Shown here: piece after piece, positions 1 through 11,949 of the stretch
Numbering within the stretch: position 1 is the first letter of the stretch
How the letters are laid out: the number at the start of each line of letters is the position of its first letter
Source: Exophiala sp. HKRS030
Lineage: Eukaryota > Ascomycota > Eurotiomycetes > Chaetothyriales > Herpotrichiellaceae
DNA length: 64,000 nt
Direction of reading: 5' to 3'
Assembly (NCBI GenBank): GCA_023897205.1
Contig: JAHWDD010000003.1
Coordinates: 6,017,665-6,081,664, forward strand
The notes under the pieces: generated by a model
Seen by the model: only the letters and a program-made list of their open reading frames with translations
The model's database searches: none
What the model was told of the DNA's origin: nothing
Program-made: the position numbers and the translations under genes

Positions 1-1040
1 ACACATCCATTCACTCGTTACCATCTGTCTGTGTGCGCTGTGCAGTGTCGATTGGCCCAAGCACACACGCACGACTTGCAGGGTTTGCAGGATTTGCAGC
101 ATCAGCCCAATCCTATGCAGGTCCTCATCCTCAGCAGAATTCTGCCGGGCCGGATATTGTCGTTCCTATGACTAAGAAAATACAAACCGCCAGCAGAGTT
201 GGCGAATGGATTGGGCAACGCACATCGCAGCAGGCAACCACGTGCAGCAACAGCAACAGCAACAAGTACGAGGACGAAGACCGAGTGTCAGTACTGTAGT
301 GAGTGAGAGAAAAAAAGATTCAAGCCTCTTTTTTTCTTTCCCCGCTTGTTCCTGTCGTCGAGTCATCGAGTCATCTCATCGGCTGGCCACACAGACGAGC
401 ACGTTTCACGTCTTGAGTTGGACACGTTCGTCCACATCCACATCCACGTCCACGTTTCAGGCCTCAGTCGACGTTTATGAATTACGTTTTTTTCATTGTT
501 CTTTCCAAAAAGCCTGCATGGCAATTTCGTGAGAAAATTTTTGGGTCGTCCAGTCTGCAATCGACATTGGGCCACGAACACTAACTAGGCCACGGAGTCA
601 TAACCATAGTCATCCTCGACCAGCATCCTCCAGACAGCAAGGGCGGAGACACCACGGTCATGCCACATATGCCGGCGATGGCGGGATCTCAAGGGGACAG
701 ATATGATCCCCAAAGGAATATTGACGACTTAAACCTAACATAGAAATCCACAGCAGCAGGCTAAAGCTAGTTAGCAGCCAGTACCTGGTGCACGCTGAGG
801 TTAGCCTCAATGCCTCATCGCGCCGAACGGCCACTGGAGCAAGTTGTCTGGGCTAGTTAATACTGTAAGGCTAACTAACTAACGAACATCCAAGGAAGGC
901 TACGGAAGCCCCGCAATAATAATGCGCAGATTGACGTATTGTCTTCTGAATTTCTGACTAACTACCAAGCATAATACTGTAAAGTTCTTTGACGTTCTGA
1001 GGACAACTTGACCCCAAGGCTCCAGCTTTCGTGAGCGTGC

Positions 1041-1058
1041 GTGTGTGTGTGTGTGTGT
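1041..1058. repeat. (GT)n dinucleotide microsatellite
   Basis: An uninterrupted run of GT units lies in non-coding sequence. It is followed about 80 bases later by imperfect GATGA pentamers (about 1130-1160). Confidence 0.85.
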
Positions 1059-2310
1059 TGATGCTTGGTCAAGGGGCGATGGGCGGGGCGAAAACAGACA
1101 CACAAATACACACATACACATACATGAAAATGATGAGATGAGATGAGATCAGATGAGACGAAATGAGATATTGAAGCCTATAGGTGCCTATGCACGGAGT
1201 AGTAACTAGTCCAAGGCAAACAAAAACATACGCCATTTGATGCAATTGTCGTTGCCCTTGTCGCGTCTTTTGCCTTTGCGGCCCTTGCGGCTTTTGCCTG
1301 TTGGTTAGCGCCCAATGTTGTCGTCTTGAGTTTCATGACTTCTCACACACAGGTGAGACTCGAGACTGGAGACTCGAGCATTGAGACCTGGGTCGGTGAG
1401 CACCTTAAAAATCAACAACCAGCCGAGCCATGATTACCCATTCAGTGCCCATTCTTGTTGAGCACCATGTAAGGAGTAAGGAGTGAGCACCTTATCGAGG
1501 ACCACACGGGCGTTAATTGTAATTAAAGACTTGTTCGAATTGCCTACCTCGAAGGTCTTAGGCCTGTAGTCCTCATTCCACTCATTCCTTCATTCGAGCA
1601 CCTTAAAAAAAGAGTCCTCATGCCGTTCAATCCATCAATCCATCAATCCATCAATCAATCATCCAGTAGTATCCGTAGATCCACTCCCAACACCACAGTC
1701 TTCTACCGATTGGTAGAATGGTTGGATCGTGTTTGCCTGAGCCTTCGGGGGAGGGGGGCCCTGTGATCACTCCTGATCACTGATCAACGATCACTGCGGT
1801 GTGGTCAGGTCTGGTCTGGTATGGTGTAGTGTGTGGCCCTGGATGTGGCCTTGGAGTGGGTGCGGCAAAAAAAAGAGGACAAACCTTCCCCTCCCCGTGC
1901 CTCCACCATCATAATATGCTCCGATGTCGCCATAGCCAGTGAACATGACACATGGGCCCGCGATGAGGCCATAAGGCCATGAGACCATGAGACCATGAGA
2001 CCATCGATGACTCCCATTGCAAAGAAAAAACATTGACGGGAATATACATTTGGGATGTGTTTCCACCGTATCTACTAGAAACTAGATTTTCCCGTCTTTT
2101 TTTTTCAATCAATCAATCAACCATTTAACTAACTCTATCCCGTGTACGGATACTCCTCGAGAGGAATTCGATTGAGTCATAATCCCTGTCCTTGTATAAG
2201 AACAAGAACGAGAACATCCAGACCAAGCAAGGCAATACGTTCCCTTCTCCTCACCAAACTCCATCTGCATTTACGTGCATCTCCATCTCCATCTTCCACA
2301 TCCCCGCAGG

Positions 2311-2354
2311 AAGGCAGACAGACAGGCAGGCAGACAGGCAAACAGACAGACAGC
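2311..2354. repeat. CAGA/CAGG tetranucleotide repeat
   Basis: Imperfect tetranucleotide units (CAGA, CAGG, one CAAA) run for about 44 bases in non-coding sequence upstream of the first gene. Confidence 0.8.
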
Positions 2355-3163
2355 CAGGCCATTCTCACACGTCTCGGCTCGAGACTCGAGAAAGAATAGA
2401 CCCAGACCCAGTATTCATTATTATTATCATTATTCACAGACCCGTCACCTCTGTCTGTGTGTACTCCTCCTCCTTGGTCCTGACTCCTCAGAGTGGTTCC
2501 CCCTCACAGGATCAAACAACTCGACTCATTTGGACATCCAATCCAGGCAGCACACGTAAGACCGACCGAACAGCCATTCGTGGATCAAAAAAACAAGAAA
2601 GGCAGAATAAAAGAATAATTCAAGGGGAAACTCCATTTTCTGACTTCTTACGGGCTCTCTCGACACAATTCCGAAACATCTAGTGACATCAAAGAACGGG
2701 TACATCAACAACACAAGGCCATCCCAGCGAGTTACCTGGCACTCCTGGATACTCGTGGCCCTCTGTGTAAAGTCTATACCGGAGCGGAGTGGTCTTGTTT
2801 TGCCTACTCCAACGGTACGTATCGTCGTGGTCTGGTCGACGGAAGAACCCAGCAAACCCAAACGGGCTGTTGTCGTCTTGACTTCTTGCTGGTGACATCG
2901 CCTTGTGTCGTTCATATCAGTCACACCACACCTGATCCACACCACAGCACAGCACAGCACACCACGCCGCACATCACCGACTTTTGCTTGTTTAACAACC
3001 GGGCCGTATCACGATAAAAGAAAAAAAAAAGAAAGAATACCCGCTCTGGTGAACGTCTCTTCTCCCACGGCCAGCACTAGATCACCTGGTCCATCAAACT
3101 CAGTAGAGTCCAGTGTCCAGAGTCCAAAGTCCAACACCAACCTCGTCGAGACAACAACCAACC

Positions 3164-3688
3164 ATGGCTTCATTCGACAAATCCCCCGTCCACTCGCCCC
3201 CGCACAGCCCAACATCCATCTCCTCGCAATCCGGATACCCATTCTACCGCAAGACATCATCATCATCAACAGCGACCTCAACCTCGTCATCGTCTTCACA
3301 ATCGCAATCAATATCACCCATCTCACCGAGCGTGTCGCCCAAAGTGCAACTGGTGCCGTACGCACGCAGCGTCAGCTCACAGACATCCTTCTCCGACGTG
3401 GAGCGCGAGATCCTCGACAACGCCAGCTTCGACGCCCGCGACCTGTCGTCGCAGGACTTCGACTTTGAAGACATCTTCACCTACGACAAGCCCCAGAAGA
3501 AACTCGCAAAGGTCGTAGAGGTCTCCCGCCCTACCAGGAGTCAGAGGGATTGGTCGAATTTCTCGTTCTCGCATTATCCCGCCGCGGTACATGCCAGGCA
3601 GAAGGTTAATGGGAAGGTTAGGGCCGGCTTGGCTGGTGGTGTCGGTGAGGCTTATGTCAAGAATGGTGTTAGTTCCAGGAAGGCTTGA
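3164..3688 (+). CDS. Ser/Pro-rich protein of unknown function
   Basis: A single-exon frame of 174 residues starts at an ATG in good context (CAACCATGG). I do not recognise an enzyme family. The first 60 residues are Ser/Thr/Pro/Gln-rich and probably disordered, with several SP/TP sites (KSPVHSPPHSP) that could be phosphorylated. The C-terminal half is more ordered: an acidic-aromatic patch (DFDFEDIFTY, about residues 95-105) is followed by a basic tail with RDWSNFSFSHYPAA near 130-145 and a Gly/Ala-rich end. The order of an acidic DF-type segment and an RDWxxFxFxxYPAAxHAR segment reminds me of uncharacterised filamentous-ascomycete proteins, but I cannot name a function. The frame has no stop and no intron signals, so the model is simple. 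It has no membrane segment or signal peptide. Confidence 0.6.
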   Translation: MASFDKSPVHSPPHSPTSISSQSGYPFYRKTSSSSTATSTSSSSSQSQSISPISPSVSPKVQLVPYARSVSSQTSFSDVEREILDNASFDARDLSSQDFDFEDIFTYDKPQKKLAKVVEVSRPTRSQRDWSNFSFSHYPAAVHARQKVNGKVRAGLAGGVGEAYVKNGVSSRKA

Positions 3689-4681
3689 TCAGATGAGTGG
3701 ATGAGAGGCTGTTGGTGTTGGGTGTTCGAGTGTTGGGATTTGAGGGCATGGGTTTTGGTTTGCTGTGTCAAGCGGATGCAGAGGGTATAGACCGGTTGGC
3801 AGTCGAGGGCCATGTACGCATGACCTCGATGAGTACTCGACACGCCGTGAATCAACAACGGCAGGGAGTTTGGTCGACACTGATCTGCACCAACTCCCCT
3901 TCTTTCCGCTCTGCACTCTCAACAAAAAAAAGAGAAATACACTGCTGGTCAGTCTACACGCCACATGCAACCTACCTCCTCGACCATCTCGACTCAGGCT
4001 GAAAATCCAAAAACACCAAAAAAAGTTCAAATTCACATGATTGCATCAAGACATTAAACAAAACATGCTTTTTCGACCAGAAACAAAAGTTTGGGGGACA
4101 TTGCTGAAAGAAGCAATGAGCAACGGCAGAAAAACACACGGTACCGTCAGCGGCGACGCGGGTATCTTTTTTTTCTCTTCCTGATTAACAGAGGACATCA
4201 GGTATGGCATGGCATGGAAATGGAATGGAATGGAAATGGAATGGAAAGGCAAGGAAGCCAACAATTGGGGGCCAATGGGATAGGCATTTTGATCATTCAT
4301 TTTCATTTTCTCTCTCTTCTTTGATGGATTAGCGAATACAGCGGACAACGACGAGGACGACCACGATGGTCAAACCAGGGAGGGATATCAAAGTGGTTGG
4401 CATTCGAAGGGATTTGGAGAGAAAAAAAAGGGAAACGTCTTGGTCGTCAGTCTCAAGATACAACAAAAAACATAGGGTATCTATCTCACTTCATTCCACT
4501 TTCTCACCCTTTGTTCCCAATTCCTGAGCTTGGTCGATCAGGGGTTTGTAATGTCGACAGATAAAAATAGTGAGTCTCGTGGTCGCCGTGTACGACAAAG
4601 GTCATCCATACTACCTTGAGATAACAGCAACACAAGATGTTTGCAAGTCGGTGACAACGAGACGATCGACTTGACCTGTGA

Positions 4682-4710
4682 ACTTCGACTTCGACTTCGA
4701 CTTCGACTTC
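4682..4710. repeat. CGACTT hexamer repeat
   Basis: Four to five tandem copies of the hexamer CGACTT lie in intergenic sequence. Confidence 0.8.
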
Positions 4711-7532
4711 AATCCCCTCTTCTCTGCAACTAAGATCCATCGTCTCATGCACTTCGTTGTCTCGTCGTCCTCTTGGCCCCAAATTCGGTGACGCTGGTGC
4801 CGGCCTATTTTCACCGTTGTCCCTAGTATGTAGGTACATAAATAGTCAGTAGATCTCCGTGGCTATCTTTAGACCTTTTCTTGATCTCGTTTCACCCCTC
4901 CCACAATTAACATCCAGTATGTCCTTTATGCAGGGAGTCCAGAGTACATGATCAGGAGGAAACGTCTTTGGTCGGTAATATTCGCCAGTTGGCATGTGCC
5001 GAACAGGAGACAGCGCCACCACCGCACGTGCAAATGGGGAAATTTGGGCCACCCCGAGTGCTTTTTTGGTGGAAATCAATATGGAAAGCACATCCATCTT
5101 TCCCCCTGGTCACCATTCCCTGGGTACCCATGCATTGGGAACTTGTACCTTGCACATAGGACTTCGCTTGGGGTTTTTGATAGCCGAGTCGCGAAACTCG
5201 TCAGCCAGCGACGATGGTTGTGCGAGGGTGTCGAGATTTGCCGCGCGGCGTGCCACGCACGACGATGAGGACGGCGGACTCCATACAATACTAAGTAGGA
5301 ACAACGAATGATGTTGGTCTTGATGTGGAAATCCATGGGTCGTGCGCATTTGAACAAAGATTAATTGATTGATTGGTTAGTGAGATTGATTCAATAATAG
5401 CGAGGACAAAGAATCACACACTTTGACCTACCGTCTTGTCCGGAAGAGGTCCCATGATGGGCCATGGCTTCTGGTTAGTGTTCTGCGAACAACGAAATCA
5501 TTTCCACTTTTCTAAGAACTCCGTACAGTAGACACTGGTAAAAAGGCAATTCCCTAATTAGCACAAAGCAACAAGAATGATGATCATGATGACAGCGGCG
5601 ATCTGTTGACAAGTCCTTTCGACGATCCCTATTTCGTTGTTCCTGAATTAGTGACTTTCTTAGTGGAAGGTCTTAACCGGGGCGTTCCTGGGCTTTAACC
5701 TGTTTCTGCAATTGGCTTGACTGGGTGGGTTTCTTTTGCACACCGGCGCCGAGTTTGGTGGCGCCACGCCTATTCGGCTTATATCAAGCCTGGAGCTTAG
5801 AGACTTCCGGGGGAAGAAAGGGCTCAGGAGGCGCTGGTCGAGGCTCCGACCCTCCGAAGGTCGAGACCCAAGGTCCAGCATATCTAGATGGGGACTCACT
5901 CCTTTGGGTACTCAGTACCTCTCTAGGTGCCTCTGGTCTGTCGAGGGCTGGAGCATCCCAGTCTCCTCAGGTCTGCGTCCGAGGCTCTCGTGGCCTCGTA
6001 GGAGGCTGAAACATCGGCCTACCGAGTAATTTGCGAGGGTTTAGCCTGATTTCCTCGTGGCCCTCATCCTCGGCTTCGTCGCTGGAGGTAGATAGATGGG
6101 CGGTGGGAGCGGTATGGAGGTCCCTACCAGGTACTCCGTGGTAAGGATATACATACCTTGAGGGTTGTTGCAACGGCGAATGCACGATTTGAGCAAGATT
6201 CCGACTTTTGATTCTATTTGTGTCATCGAGTAGTCTTGACTCTTGACTACGGAGTAGACCTTGTCCATTGCTCTGCACCTTTTGTTTGCACTTGTTAAAT
6301 TGTCCTTGTTACTCGAGATGAGCTGTGTTTTGGATCACGGTCTTGTGTTTACAACGTCACTTCAAGGGGCTGTTGTTGTCATGGCAAGCGTTTCAAGGTT
6401 AGATGCCTAGTAGATGCCTGACTTTGTAATATGTGAAGCATCTACTCCGTACAGTACCTAGGTAGGAAGTAACTGTGGTGCTTTGAGTCTTTGTAGCTCT
6501 ATCTCACTAGTTAGTACCTATGTACTACTAGTTATAGTCATGCTGGACCTTTTGAGAACGACTACTCTTTACTGAGATCAAGCCCCAATGAAAAGAGCCT
6601 CGGGCTATTCTGTTCGGTAGCCAGCCGCGAATGCTCAAAGCATCGGGAACTCGGATGACTAGCTGGTTACGACTAACAACACGAGTTCCAGCCTCCAGCC
6701 TCCAGACGCCAAATGCCAAATGCCAGGTGGCAATGTCGTTATTTCTAGAAATAGGCGAGTAGCGTGGCCACAGCCCACATCTCACAGCCTACAGCTCACA
6801 CGTTACAGGTTAAGAGCTACAGGCTAGAAGCTACAGTACAGGCTACACTCCGGACCCAGTGATGCAGAGATCACGTAGGCTGAACAGTAATTTCCCCGTC
6901 GACTCTATTCAGGGCATTTCGGGTGCAGATGCAGGAGGAAGAGGGAGACCGAGGATGATTTGGTCTGGTCATCTATTAGTTATGAATTATAGACAAGTAT
7001 AGCCATGGTGGGCCACTGTGTCCCCATGTCGTCCAGTCCAAGGACTCAAGGACTCAAGGCCCCAAGGACCCAAGAGTCAAGAGTCAAGACAACGAACAAG
7101 TGGATCAATGGATGCGCGCGGCAAGATTTGAGCTGTGGTGGTCTTGGAATGGTCGAGGCTAGAGAGTAAAGAGAGTAAAGAGTGTAAAGAGATCTATTGA
7201 TAGAAATCGTGGCAGAGTTTCAGGTTGAGTGAGATGACCAATCAAACACAAGATTCGTGACCCCACACCCTCTTCCCCCTTCTCATTGGCCACTTAGCCT
7301 CATTCTTGCTTTCCCTTCCCTTGTCAACCTTGTCGACCTTGTCGCAGGTTCTTCTCTTTGCTATCCACATTCATCCACCTCCATCCACCTTCATCCACCT
7401 TCTCATCCACTCTCTTCGAATCTCTTTCCCCTCCTCGACAACCTCTTCCTAATTCCAAGCGCCCGCACGCTCCTCCACGCTGCTCACGCTCCTCTCTCAA
7501 CGCCTCGCACACCATCTCCGTCCCTCAACACC

Positions 7533-7604
7533 ATGCTTTCCACCTCTCTGGTTGGCCTCAGCTTACCTCCATCCTTCGCCCTGACCCCTGCTGCTTCATC
7601 CTGA
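7533..7604 (+). other. Upstream ORF (23 residues) in the phosphatase leader
   Basis: An ATG preceded by CAACACC opens a 23-codon frame plus stop about 0.8 kb upstream of the chosen phosphatase start, inside the pyrimidine-rich leader. If the transcript starts upstream of it, this frame would be met first by scanning ribosomes. Whether it is transcribed is inference only. Confidence 0.25.
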
Positions 7605-8304
7605 TTAGTTCCATCTCTTCCCCTACTCCTACTCCGACTCCTCCTCCTACCGCTTCCTGCGACGACACCCTTTCACCACCATCAGATCTCATTCCAATTC
7701 GACCTTCAACGCTGGCCGCATGCTGGTCAACTTTCAATATCCCACACTCTCTGCCTCGAATCTTCCTCTTTTATCAGACACAACACAACAGCATCCTGCT
7801 ATCTCGACCTCTCCATCCTCCCGACCCTCAATCCCATCTTCACCAGATTGCGCCATCTCGCGCTTCTCGTGCATTTCTATTTGCCAGCACACAGACACAC
7901 ACACCGGCCGGCTTCACCCCAGGTCTCCTACCAACGTCTTCCCCTACCGCCGTTACCTTCCATCACCACCGCTTTATTTCCTTCTCGCACACTCTTCTTC
8001 AACACCATATCGTCTCGCTTCGCACGTTTCTAAATCCATCCTCTCAACTCGGTACTGTCTCGACTTCGTAAATCGCCAAACTCGACTATTGGTTTGGTGA
8101 TCCGATCTTGCTTCTGTAACCCAAATCCTCCACCCCGAGTGGAGCTGGACAGGGAAAGCCTGACTTGCTGCGCCGCACATTACACACGCGCAGAATCTGA
8201 AACTGAGAAAGCATCCCTCAAGCACCGAGTCATCTTCTCGCTCTTGTCGCTGTGGTCGCATGCGCAAGCCCCCGTTGCCGTGAGGCTGCTTTGTTTGCAA
8301 TCCA

Positions 8305-8420
8305 GTAAGTTGAGTTCGTCGTCATCTCTAGTCTTTGTATCCTCTCTTCCCACTCCATCTTCCACCTGGAGTCCTTGTCCTTCCTGTCCATTGCCTTGAA
8401 TCTGGCATCTCACACGACAG
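8305..8420 (+). other. Probable 5'-UTR intron of the phosphatase gene
   Basis: A GTAAGT donor at 8305 and an ACAG acceptor at 8420 bound 116 bases, and the ATG of the phosphatase frame begins two bases after the acceptor. Joining the upstream frame at 8304 to the exon gives an immediate stop, so the upstream exon is read as non-coding. Confidence 0.45.
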
Positions 8421-8421
8421 A

Positions 8422-10902
8422 ATGATGCAAGAGTTGAAGAACCATGCTTACACTCATCAGCGCAAGAGGTCTTTCGATCTGGTCAACAACTACAATCATT
8501 TCACCAATCTACGACGTTGTATCCGACATGAGCAAGTCGTCGCATCCCGCTCAGTAACCCTACCGGAATCCCAGATTGTCGTCCTCTCCAGCACTCGCCG
8601 TACCCTCTCCTTCAACCAGACGAATATGCCCGTCGACGTCGGCTCGATAATGTCAACACCCTTCCCATCATTCATTTCTGTAGTTGGGAATCCAGACACT
8701 TCAATACCAAAGGACATGGAAGAGATTCCTTGTCTTGATACCATCAATAGTGACACTCAATTACTTGTCACAGACGCCAAACCACCCTCGGCTTGTCTCC
8801 AGCAATCCACACAATCTTTATACCATCGTGACAGTATAACCTCGATGAATTCCACCTCAACCAACTCCTCACCAACCACCACAAACTCTACCTTTGACTC
8901 TCCCTTAGTAATGGATGCTTCACCTTCCTCGTCTCCGGAATCTGCCAATTCCACTGCACCAATCTTACCATTCACATCACTCGCTTTGAAACCTCCCCAA
9001 GAACAGCCGACCGCTCATCAGATGCCCAGGTTTCCTCGACCAGAAATTCCAAGGCTTCCCCTTCCTCAAGTAGGAAATCCATTGGATGGTACCAAAAATG
9101 TCAAGAAACTTTCCATCAATATGAACTCGATCTTGTTGCCACGACCGGCCACTGCACACGGTTTCGAGACGAATCACACACTCTCCGCTCCCACATCTCC
9201 CTCCAAAGACGTACCGAGAACTGGCCGGCGGAAACCCACGAATCTCACCATTAGGACTCCTGGATTTCAACAATTGGCCTTCCCACGTGGTCTTGATGTG
9301 CCAGCTACCCCTAGTACTCGTCCCACGTTACTCCATATGGCATCATCACCCTCTCTCGCCTCATTAGCATCACCCACAAAAGCACCACCGCAAGGCCTTT
9401 TCTTACATCTTCCTAGTGCCGGAAGTAGTTCTTCGGGCCCCAATTCTGGATCCAATTCTGACTCGAGTGTGTCGGCACATCAAGGGAACAATTTTCTACC
9501 TGGTTTGAAAGAGGAGGATGAATCTCATCTATTGAAATCGCAGGAGACCCAGGAAAGAGGCTATCCTAACGGGCCAGTGTTGATTTATGATGAGGGGTTG
9601 TATCTTTATCTGGAACCATCGGCGGAAGAGGCGTCTCATTTCGACATGGTGGTCAACGTGGCAAAGGAAGTGAAATGTCCTTATGATACACAACCTCCTC
9701 GGCCTGAAATATCAGAACCTCAAACTGCCATTTCAGAAATGTCGTTCAAATCAGCCTGGGAATGGCTTCCCCCGAATGAAGTCCCCACACCGACAACACC
9801 CAGACCACTGTCTCTTCAGCAAAAGCATCCAGAGTATCTCCATGTACCTTGGGATCATAATTCGGAAATCCTGGAAGACCTCTACAGTCTGTGTCGGTTG
9901 ATCGACGAAAGAATCCTTGCAGGCAAGAAGGTATTGATTCACTGCCAGCTTGGAGTCAGTCGATCTGCATCCTTGGTGATTGCATACGGACTTTACAAGG
10001 GATATCGAAGCGATTTTCATTCCATGTATATGTCTGTCAAGGAACGGAGTGAGTGGGTTGGACCAAATATGAGCTTGATCTATCAACTGGCGGATTTTCG
10101 ATCCAAGGTTGTTCAAGGACAATATGGTGACCAGTCTTACAAACCACATCCTACCTGGTGGAAACTACAGGTACCAAGTGATTGGACCAGTAATACCCCG
10201 ATCGCAAGACAGCCTGTGTGGCAAACGCCAGCTTCCAATGATTTTGCCACTGTACAGAATGCCAAAATCCCTATACCTCCCCGTCGAAATATCATAGCAC
10301 CAGTGGCAAGACCAGCACCGAAATTGAAGCTGAACAAGGCTCTCCCGCCAGTTCCGTTGTTCCCAAAGGAGACGCCAGCCAAGTTGAGTCAGATCTTGGG
10401 AAGTATTGCAAAACCCGATACAAGTATAGAGTCAACGTCACTTTTTGAGGGTGATCGTAAATACGCAGGGCGAACTTCACCGGCTCCAGCACCGGTCTCG
10501 CCACGACCACTACCTTTCCGGGAGCAATTTGAGAACAAGCATTCACTGGACATGCCTCCTCCACCAGCCAAATCACCCCGACTGGGACTGAAGATTGAAT
10601 CTCCACGTATGGATCTTGCAATGCAGGATGTACCCGAGACCCCTTCTTTATTGTCTCCTCGGGCCAATGAATTTAGGGCTTCGCCCTTTGGACTGATCGT
10701 GGCAGGAGATCTGGCAACGATGAACAACACATATAACGTACCCAGAACGGACAAGGGACTACCCAGACCCCGTCATCAGGTGATTCTTCCTCCGAACAAA
10801 CGAACGCTGGATGATCGAGCACCATTACCATTCGACCCTCGAAGCCCACATCAACAAGGCGAGAGTGGAGAGATTCTGCGTCATATCGATGACTTTTTAT
10901 AA
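8422..10902 (+). CDS. Msg5-like dual-specificity protein phosphatase
   Basis: This single coding exon encodes 826 residues from the first in-frame ATG, two bases after a likely leader intron. Residues about 380-570 carry a dual-specificity phosphatase domain: the general-acid region (YLHVPWDHNSEI) and the CX5R loop HCQLGVSRSAS, with catalytic Cys near 508 and Arg near 514. Such enzymes remove phosphate from Tyr and Thr of MAP kinases; yeast Msg5 acts on the cell-wall and pheromone kinases. The N-terminal 380 residues and C-terminal 250 are Ser/Pro-rich, with many SP/TP sites (for example PTSPSKD, PPAKSPR) that could be MAPK docking or feedback sites. A second in-frame Met (MPVDVG, about residue 69) is an alternative start. 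The long pyrimidine-rich leader suggests translational control. The substrate kinase cannot be told from sequence. Confidence 0.85.
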   Translation: MMQELKNHAYTHQRKRSFDLVNNYNHFTNLRRCIRHEQVVASRSVTLPESQIVVLSSTRRTLSFNQTNMPVDVGSIMSTPFPSFISVVGNPDTSIPKDMEEIPCLDTINSDTQLLVTDAKPPSACLQQSTQSLYHRDSITSMNSTSTNSSPTTTNSTFDSPLVMDASPSSSPESANSTAPILPFTSLALKPPQEQPTAHQMPRFPRPEIPRLPLPQVGNPLDGTKNVKKLSINMNSILLPRPATAHGFETNHTLSAPTSPSKDVPRTGRRKPTNLTIRTPGFQQLAFPRGLDVPATPSTRPTLLHMASSPSLASLASPTKAPPQGLFLHLPSAGSSSSGPNSGSNSDSSVSAHQGNNFLPGLKEEDESHLLKSQETQERGYPNGPVLIYDEGLYLYLEPSAEEASHFDMVVNVAKEVKCPYDTQPPRPEISEPQTAISEMSFKSAWEWLPPNEVPTPTTPRPLSLQQKHPEYLHVPWDHNSEILEDLYSLCRLIDERILAGKKVLIHCQLGVSRSASLVIAYGLYKGYRSDFHSMYMSVKERSEWVGPNMSLIYQLADFRSKVVQGQYGDQSYKPHPTWWKLQVPSDWTSNTPIARQPVWQTPASNDFATVQNAKIPIPPRRNIIAPVARPAPKLKLNKALPPVPLFPKETPAKLSQILGSIAKPDTSIESTSLFEGDRKYAGRTSPAPAPVSPRPLPFREQFENKHSLDMPPPPAKSPRLGLKIESPRMDLAMQDVPETPSLLSPRANEFRASPFGLIVAGDLATMNNTYNVPRTDKGLPRPRHQVILPPNKRTLDDRAPLPFDPRSPHQQGESGEILRHIDDFL

Positions 10903-11949
10903 GGATGCAATGCAAGCATGGCGATGACCTAGGTTGGACGTAATGTCTAGGCAGGAGAAATTGGACGTGGACTAAAGAATATTTGATTTGTTTCTGGGAT
11001 ATGCACATAGCGCGGCGTTTTGGGACTCGAGTGGAAACATGATTGAGCATGCGATCATGATACGATGTCCCGTTTTCTCTCATCCATGACAGGATTGGAC
11101 ACTGACCTGGGCCTAGATGTATTATTATTTGATGAAGCAAATGTGGTTAATAGAGAGTGGTGACAACAAAGAGACGGAGCTTGTTGTTGCTGCTGAAGCC
11201 CGGTGATACTTGGGATGAGAAAAGAGCATTTTACTCTTGAAGATATTCTAGAGCAATGGTTGCATATGCACGCTTGGGCACAAGCGAAAGTGATTGGGCC
11301 TTGCCGGCAGGTCAAAAGTACGAAGCTTTCCACAATTGGAATACAAAACTACAGAAGTAGTGGATAGGCAAAACCAAAGGAATTTCCAACCCCAGATCAT
11401 CGAATTGAGTGCTCTGTAAACCCATGTATATGATCAGACCCTAGAAGTCTGGTGCAGGAGACTTGCAAGAGCAAGGCTGAACATCCTAACTGATAACTAC
11501 TCCGTACATACTGTACATACGTAGTAGGCTGTGGGAGGAAACTCTGACGTATGAGGGAGCCTTGCCTAAGCCATTTAGGGGCCCTCGGCCTGGGATGGAG
11601 GGGCTTGGGGGGGGCATATCAGGCGCCTGGAGCCTATTAGCGGGCGGTGTTGATACCTAAAGACCCTACGGTACGGGACCCACTGATGTGTGTGTGTGCG
11701 TGTTACTCAGGCGCTGACTTCCGAACATCAACTCAAAGCCACGAATGTCCTAAGTCCCTCCCGTCAGGTTTGTAAACCGTCAACATTCCTCGAAGCCTTA
11801 CTCACCCTGATCATTATTACCATCATACCTACTTCCAATACGATTCTTGTCATCCTCCAAATCCTGAAACAGATCCTGCCCTGTGTGCCTCTAACCGACT
11901 TCATCACAAGCCATGGTTTAAGGCACAGCTATAATTCCTGGTGGGCATC
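10903..11949. other. Intergenic region
   Basis: No gene is seen between the two phosphatase genes. It holds the 3' end of the first and the promoter of the second, and one exact TACTCCGTA motif at 11498-11506. Confidence 0.6.

Larger units (their letters stand above)
1..3163. other. Non-coding, simple-repeat-rich region
   Basis: No convincing gene is seen in these 3.1 kb. The frames are short and broken and lack a splice plan that gives a recognisable protein. The stretch is dense in simple repeats: CAG-like units near 245-265, a TCCACATCC-like block near 430-455, a GT run at about 1041-1058, GATGA units at 1130-1160, ATCCATCA units near 1627-1660, GACCATGA units near 1980-2005 and a CAGA/CAGG tract near 2311-2354. 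The last few hundred bases probably include the promoter and 5' leader of the gene starting at 3164. Confidence 0.6.
3689..8421. other. Long intergenic region and leader of the phosphatase gene
   Basis: No gene is supported over this 4.7 kb. The first 3.5 kb (3689-7200) has short shadow-like frames, simple repeats (an ATGGAATGGAA-like block near 4206-4245 and a CGACTT hexamer run at 4682-4710) and several copies of TACGGAGTA-like motifs. From about 7250 to 8300 the + strand is strongly C/T-rich, typical of a fungal promoter and leader before a housekeeping or signalling gene. Long open frames there are a by-product of low stop-codon content on the pyrimidine-rich strand. Confidence 0.55.

Noticed and set aside
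206..532. Open frame with a poly-Gln run near the window start
   Set aside because: The run comes from a CAG-type repeat; the rest has no coding character and overlaps open frames on both strands.
2192..2683. Open frame of 163 codons with Asp/Arg/Gln repeats
   Set aside because: It is generated by a tetranucleotide repeat and simple sequence; no family likeness and no splice partner.
5660..6029. Possible transposon relic suggested by several overlapping frames and GCGCC-rich sequence
   Set aside because: I found no terminal repeats, target-site duplication or transposase motif, so I do not call a mobile element.
7358..8071. Open frame of 237 codons on the + strand before the phosphatase gene
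   Set aside because: It lies in strongly C/T-rich sequence where stops are rare. The frame does not start at ATG, the translation is only Ser/Pro/His/Leu-rich, and two other frames there are also open. Leader sequence explains it better.
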